In this document: one piece after another, positions 4,863 through 7,581 of the stretch
Position numbering within the stretch: position 1 is the first letter of the stretch
Layout: the number at the start of each line of letters is the position of its first letter
From: Clostridia bacterium
GTDB lineage: Bacteria; Bacillota; Clostridia; TANB77; CAG-508
Direction: 5' to 3'
DNA: 7,581 bases
Assembly (NCBI GenBank): GCA_022791735.1
Contig: JAAVZQ010000043.1
Span: 1-7,581 of the forward strand
The notes under the pieces: generated by a model
Databases searched by the model: none
The model's input: only the letters and a program-made list of their open reading frames with translations
Told to the model about the DNA's origin: nothing
Position numbers and translations under genes: made by a program

Positions 4863-5752
4863 TAGCTTTCTCTATCTCTTATATATATTGCTAACTCTTT
4901 TAAAAACTTTGCCTTTTCTCCAAAAATATCTAACTCTGCTATCGCATTATTTATTGTAGTCTCTAACTTATTCTTAGCTTCTTCAATTCCATACTTTGTA
5001 ATAAAAGTTATTTTTCCTCTTTTTCTATCATTCCCAACTGGTTTGCCTAAAATTTTTTCATCTCCAATTTCAGATAAAATGTCATCCTTAATTTGGAAAG
5101 CAAGTCCTATATTTTCTGCATATTTTGTAATATTTTCTAAATCGTTTTCACTTGCCTCAGCAAGTATTCCACCAATTCTTGCTGAAACTCTTATTAATGC
5201 ACCTGTTTTATTCTTATGCATATATTCTAAATACTCATTCGATATTTCTTTACCTTCAAACTCCGTATCAACATATTCTCCCGCTATCATTCTATCCACA
5301 GCTTTTGAAAATTCTACAAGGCACCTTATTCTTCTTGTTCTCATATTCTCATCTGAGCTACACTCTATATCCTTACTTATTACCATATATGCTCGATTTA
5401 AAAGTCCATCTCCTGCAAGAATAGCAGTTGCTTCATTAAATTTTTTGTGGTTTGTAGGCTTACCATGCCTAAAATCATCATTATCTATACCTGGCAAATC
5501 ATCATGAATAAGTGAAAAATTATGTATCATCTCCATTGCCACTGCATAAGAAAATGCGCTTTCATAATCTTCTTTAAATAATCTATATGTAGCTAGCATA
5601 AGTGTTGGTCTTATTCTTTTACCTGAACTTATTAGGCTATACTCCATTGATGCATTTAGCATTTCCTCTGGGCATTCATCTTTAATTATATGTTTTTCTA
5701 ACTCTTGATTGACAATACTAGCGTACTTTTTTAGTTCTTCTTTAAACTCCAT
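4862..5752 (-). CDS. ispA: Polyprenyl (farnesyl-type) diphosphate synthase
   Basis: This trans-prenyltransferase builds farnesyl or geranylgeranyl diphosphate from IPP and DMAPP. The 296-residue, all-helical family is shown by SGKRIRP (43-49), the first Asp-rich motif HDDLPGIDNDD (83-93, D84, D85, D90) followed by RHGKPTNH, AILAGDGLL (110-118), the KTG motif (182-184) and the second Asp-rich region FQIKDDILSEIGD (219-231) with LGKPVGND (235-242). Two positions look non-standard. The usual DDxxD second motif reads DDILS, with Ser227 in the last position, and the usual GQ after helix F reads GE in AGEYVD (157-162). The start at 5752 has AGAGGAG five bases upstream. It sits between frr and uppS, each gap filled by a related palindromic element. 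It is the natural source of the farnesyl starter for UppS next door. Chain-length specificity cannot be settled by eye. Confidence 0.93.
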   Translation of the reverse strand: MEFKEELKKYASIVNQELEKHIIKDECPEEMLNASMEYSLISSGKRIRPTLMLATYRLFKEDYESAFSYAVAMEMIHNFSLIHDDLPGIDNDDFRHGKPTNHKKFNEATAILAGDGLLNRAYMVISKDIECSSDENMRTRRIRCLVEFSKAVDRMIAGEYVDTEFEGKEISNEYLEYMHKNKTGALIRVSARIGGILAEASENDLENITKYAENIGLAFQIKDDILSEIGDEKILGKPVGNDRKRGKITFITKYGIEEAKNKLETTINNAIAELDIFGEKAKFLKELAIYIRDRES

Positions 5753-5764
5753 TTTTCTCCTCTA

Positions 5765-5889
5765 AATTGTTAAAATAATCAGCATGTTGCGTTGTTGCTA
5801 CTCGATAAATTTTCCATCAACGTGCACCAGCACGCCTCAGGAAATATTTATCTCGTGCGCCTAGCACTATACTAATTCTTTTAACAATT
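5765..5889. repeat. Palindromic intergenic element, copy 2 (frr-ispA gap)
   Basis: The ends are an 11-bp perfect inverted repeat, AATTGTTAAAA (5765-5775) and TTTTAACAATT (5879-5889), extended by further matches (AATCAG against CTAATT). The middle stem AAATTTTCC/GGAAATATTT and the same apical hairpin CGTGC-ACCA-GCACG (5821-5834) follow. It begins one base after the frr stop codon in transcript order and ends two bases before the ispA ribosome binding site. Compared with copy 1 the body is nearly identical, but the terminal stem and the CAC/GTG of the middle stem (here TCC/GGA) are changed on both sides at once. Confidence 0.88.
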
Positions 5890-5890
5890 A

Positions 5891-6439
5891 CTAAATATTC
5901 ATTATCTCCTTTTCCTTAGTAGCCAACAACTCATCAATCTTCTCAATCTTTTTGTCAGTTAATTTTTGGATTTCATTTTCTGCATTTCTTAAATCATCCT
6001 CTGTTATATTTCCATCTTTTTGTTCTTTTTTAGCAACATCTAATCCATCTCTTCTAAGTGAACGAATCCCCACTTTTGATTCTTCTGCCATTTTCTTGAT
6101 ATCTTTAACTATTTCTTTTCTTCTCTCTTCATTTAATTCAGGGAATGCAAGTCTTAGAACCTTACCATCGTTGTTTGGTGTAATACCAATATCTGATGCA
6201 AGTATTGCTTTTTCAATTTCCTTTAAAATCCCCATATCCCATGGTTGTATAACAATAAGTCTTGCCTCTGGCACAGAAATCCCTGCAACTTGACTTATTG
6301 GAGTTTCTACTCCATAATAATTTACTTTTACCTTATTTAATATTGCTGGATTTGCTCTCCCAGCTCTTACCTCTGCAAAATTCTCTTGTAATACACTAAT
6401 TGTCTTATCCATTTTTGCCTCAATTTCACTAAAATCCAT
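5891..6439 (-). CDS. frr: Ribosome recycling factor
   Basis: RRF splits post-termination ribosomes together with EF-G, freeing subunits from mRNA in the cytoplasm. The 182-residue product matches the family length of about 185. It shows VRAGRANPAIL (24-34), YYGVETPISQVA (41-52), the IQPWD segment (64-68), LAFPELNEERRKEIVK (97-112) and IRSLRRDGLD (125-134), with charged, coiled-coil-like helices at both ends. The ATG at 6439 is supported by AAGGAG seven bases upstream. It follows pyrH as in many Bacillota and is separated from it by the third palindromic element. Confidence 0.97.
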   Translation of the reverse strand: MDFSEIEAKMDKTISVLQENFAEVRAGRANPAILNKVKVNYYGVETPISQVAGISVPEARLIVIQPWDMGILKEIEKAILASDIGITPNNDGKVLRLAFPELNEERRKEIVKDIKKMAEESKVGIRSLRRDGLDVAKKEQKDGNITEDDLRNAENEIQKLTDKKIEKIDELLATKEKEIMNI

Positions 6440-6455
6440 AAACTCTCTCCTTACT

Positions 6456-6577
6456 GTTTTGAAGATAATTGCATTTGGGGCCTAAACTACTCAGTCGAGG
6501 TCACATAAATGTACATTAGTACACCTCCGTGACACTATCCTTCGTGCGCCTAGCCAAATATCAATTCTTTTCAAAAC
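6456..6577. repeat. Palindromic intergenic element, copy 3 (pyrH-frr gap), divergent
   Basis: The ends GTTTTGAAGATAATTG (6456-6471) and CAATTCTTTTCAAAAC (6562-6577) are inverted repeats with two mismatches; the pairing goes on into CATTTGG against CCAAATA. A middle stem GTCAC/GTGAC (6500-6504 and 6529-6533) and an apical hairpin TGTAC-ATTA-GTACA (6510-6523) complete the fold. The right half shares CACCTCCGTGA and CGTGCGCCTAGC with the other two copies, but stems differ by paired changes. It starts 11 bases after the pyrH stop and ends a few bases before the frr ribosome binding site. No terminator-like T-run follows. Confidence 0.82.
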
Positions 6578-6588
6578 TATTATTTATT

Positions 6589-7296
6589 TTATTTTACTGT
6601 TGTTCCTATGTCTTCCCCTTTAATAATCTTCACGATATTTTCTGGCTGTTCAATTGCAAATACCCTAAGAGGTATATTATTATCCCTACATAGAGATGTT
6701 GCAGTTGAATCCATAACCTTTAAATCTTTATTTAAAATATCTAAATATGTTATATTATCATATTTAACCGCATTTGGATCTATCTTAGGATCTGCTGAAT
6801 AAACCCCATCAATTGTTTTTGCAAGCAATATTACCTCTGCATCAATTTCAGCCGCTCTTAATGCAGCCGCTGTATCTGTTGTAAAATATGGATTTCCTGT
6901 TCCACAAGCAAATATAACAACCTTTCCATGTTCTAAATGCTTAATAGCTTTTCTCTTTATGTATGGTTCTGCTATCTCTCTCATTTCAATAGCTGTTTGA
7001 ACTCTTGTCATCACTCCTCTTGCTTCTAGAGTATCTTGAAGAGCCAAACCATTCATAGCAGTTGCAAGCATTCCCATATAGTCTGATGTTGTCCTTTCCA
7101 TTTGGTGACCATATCTGCCACGCCAGAAATTTCCTCCTCCAACTACTATTCCAACTTGAACTCCCATTTCAACTACTTTTTTAATTTCATCACAAATCTT
7201 ACCAATTACATCTGCATATACACCAGTCTTGTTCTCACCTGCTAGTGCTTCTCCACTTAGCTTTAATAAAACACGTTTGTATTTTATTTCCTCCAT
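6589..7296 (-). CDS. pyrH: Uridylate (UMP) kinase
   Basis: PyrH phosphorylates UMP to UDP with ATP, the first committed kinase step of pyrimidine nucleotide supply; the bacterial enzyme is hexameric and belongs to the amino-acid-kinase fold. The 235-residue product is complete: KLSGEAL (12-18), VVGGGNFWRG (51-60), DYMGMLATAMNGLAL (72-86), AEPYI (109-113), the nucleotide-binding FACGTGNPYFTTDTAA (129-144) and LLAKTIDGVYSADP (157-170). The ATG at 7296 has GGAAGG eight bases upstream. It is the first full gene after the promoter at about 7339-7369 and probably heads the transcript that continues through frr, ispA, uppS, cdsA and rseP. tsf, which often precedes pyrH, cannot be confirmed in the fragment upstream. 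Confidence 0.97.
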   Translation of the reverse strand: MEEIKYKRVLLKLSGEALAGENKTGVYADVIGKICDEIKKVVEMGVQVGIVVGGGNFWRGRYGHQMERTTSDYMGMLATAMNGLALQDTLEARGVMTRVQTAIEMREIAEPYIKRKAIKHLEHGKVVIFACGTGNPYFTTDTAAALRAAEIDAEVILLAKTIDGVYSADPKIDPNAVKYDNITYLDILNKDLKVMDSTATSLCRDNNIPLRVFAIEQPENIVKIIKGEDIGTTVK

Positions 7297-7338
7297 GTTT
7301 TTTACCTTCCTTTTTTTATAATAATAAAATTCTATCCT

Positions 7339-7369
7339 ATTGTATCATATATTGTTCACTTTTTGTTAA
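7339..7369 (-). promoter_or_regulatory. Likely promoter of the pyrH-led cluster
   Basis: An extended -10 element TGATACAAT (TACAAT at 7344-7339) is preceded by TTAACA (7369-7364), a fair -35 box, with a long 19-base spacer that the extended -10 can tolerate. Transcription would begin near 7332, about 35 bases before the pyrH start. Confidence 0.45.
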
Positions 7370-7410
7370 TTTTTTTAAAAATTTTTTAAAATATTCACAA
7401 TTTTTGTAAC

Positions 7411-7472
7411 AATTCACAGCTAAAACACCTTAAAGTCCGCGCAGGACAAACGATACTTTAAAGCTGTGAATT
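7411..7472. repeat. Imperfect hairpin between the upstream gene and the pyrH promoter
   Basis: AATTCACAGCT (7411-7421) pairs perfectly with AGCTGTGAATT (7462-7472), and TTAAAGT (7430-7436) pairs with ACTTTAA (7455-7461). The left arm carries an extra 8-base bulge; the tip can alternatively form GTCC-GCGCA-GGAC (7435-7447). It starts 14 bases after the stop of the right-edge gene on the minus strand, which suits a terminator, but no T-run follows directly. It may be a weak terminator or a degraded repeat. The rest of 7297-7486 is AT-rich with no gene. Confidence 0.5.
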
Positions 7473-7486
7473 ATAACCAAATATTC

Positions 7487-7581
7487 TTATTTTAAAAGCA
7501 AATTATTAATCACAATTGAAGACGATATATCAAGTTCCTTTACCACATTAGCCTCATACTCAAGCAGTGTCTGCATTTTCT
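7487..7581 (-). CDS. C-terminal end of an unidentified gene (cut by window edge)
   Basis: One minus-strand frame is open from the window edge to TAA at 7489-7487, reading about 31 codons that include MQTLLEYEANVVKELDI and end in IVINNLLLK. The other two minus frames stop early. The tail looks like an amphipathic helix followed by a hydrophobic end. I do not recognise the family. The hairpin just downstream and the promoter beyond it suggest that it ends a separate transcript. Confidence 0.5.
   Translation of the reverse strand, partial: KMQTLLEYEANVVKELDISSSIVINNLLLK

Noticed and set aside
5043..5507. 154-codon plus-strand frame opposite ispA, and similar long frames opposite frr, rseP and cdsA
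   Set aside because: They lie antisense to well-supported genes, have Ser/Leu/Ile-rich shadow composition and no family motifs.
4740..6577. Palindromic elements as intrinsic terminators
   Set aside because: No T-run follows any of the three in the transcribed direction, and housekeeping genes continue directly after them.
4740..6577. CRISPR-like repeats
   Set aside because: The copies are about 122-125 bp, lie 0.7-1 kb apart with genes between, and show no spacer-repeat pattern.

Overview
The window looks like chromosomal DNA of a very AT-rich, low-GC Bacillota, most likely an anaerobic Clostridia-type lineage. The evidence is strong AGGAGG-type ribosome binding sites, AT-rich codon choice, and a housekeeping cluster in the order pyrH, frr, uppS, cdsA, rseP. 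The species is not recognisable by eye.

Layout. Positions 1-25 hold the first codons of an unidentified minus-strand gene, and 26-259 is a divergent promoter region. A plus-strand gene for a small zinc-ribbon protein (260-478) converges on queA through a bidirectional hairpin terminator (487-519). Everything else is on the minus strand and is transcribed from right to left. The right edge carries the C-terminal end of an unidentified gene (7487-7581) and a hairpin (7411-7472). Then come a promoter (about 7339-7369), pyrH, frr, an ispA-type prenyl synthase, uppS, cdsA, rseP, an NMN-adenylyltransferase-like gene and queA. The cluster joins nucleotide supply and ribosome recycling (pyrH, frr) to lipid-carrier and phospholipid precursor synthesis (ispA, uppS, cdsA), membrane proteolysis (rseP) and tRNA queuosine modification (queA). 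dxr, which commonly sits between cdsA and rseP in related clusters, is absent.

Two things stand out. First, cdsA and the adenylyltransferase-like gene are each interrupted by one extra C. In both, the extra base creates an in-frame CGG arginine codon exactly where the frame breaks, and skipping that C restores the conserved protein in the +1 frame. By hand count these are the only in-phase CGG codons in the window; twelve other sense-strand CGG triplets inside genes are all out of phase. This suggests either +1 frameshifting at an unassigned or starved CGG codon, or two coincident sequence errors. Second, three related 122-125 bp palindromic elements (4740-4862, 5765-5889, 6456-6577) fill the gaps between a stop codon and the next ribosome binding site. 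Their terminal, middle and apical stems differ in sequence but keep their pairing, which points to selection on structure. Each also holds a nine-codon micro-ORF with a GAGG motif at constant spacing. A fourth, unrelated palindrome of 182 bp precedes queA. The rseP product also lacks its PDZ domain and has no standard start codon.
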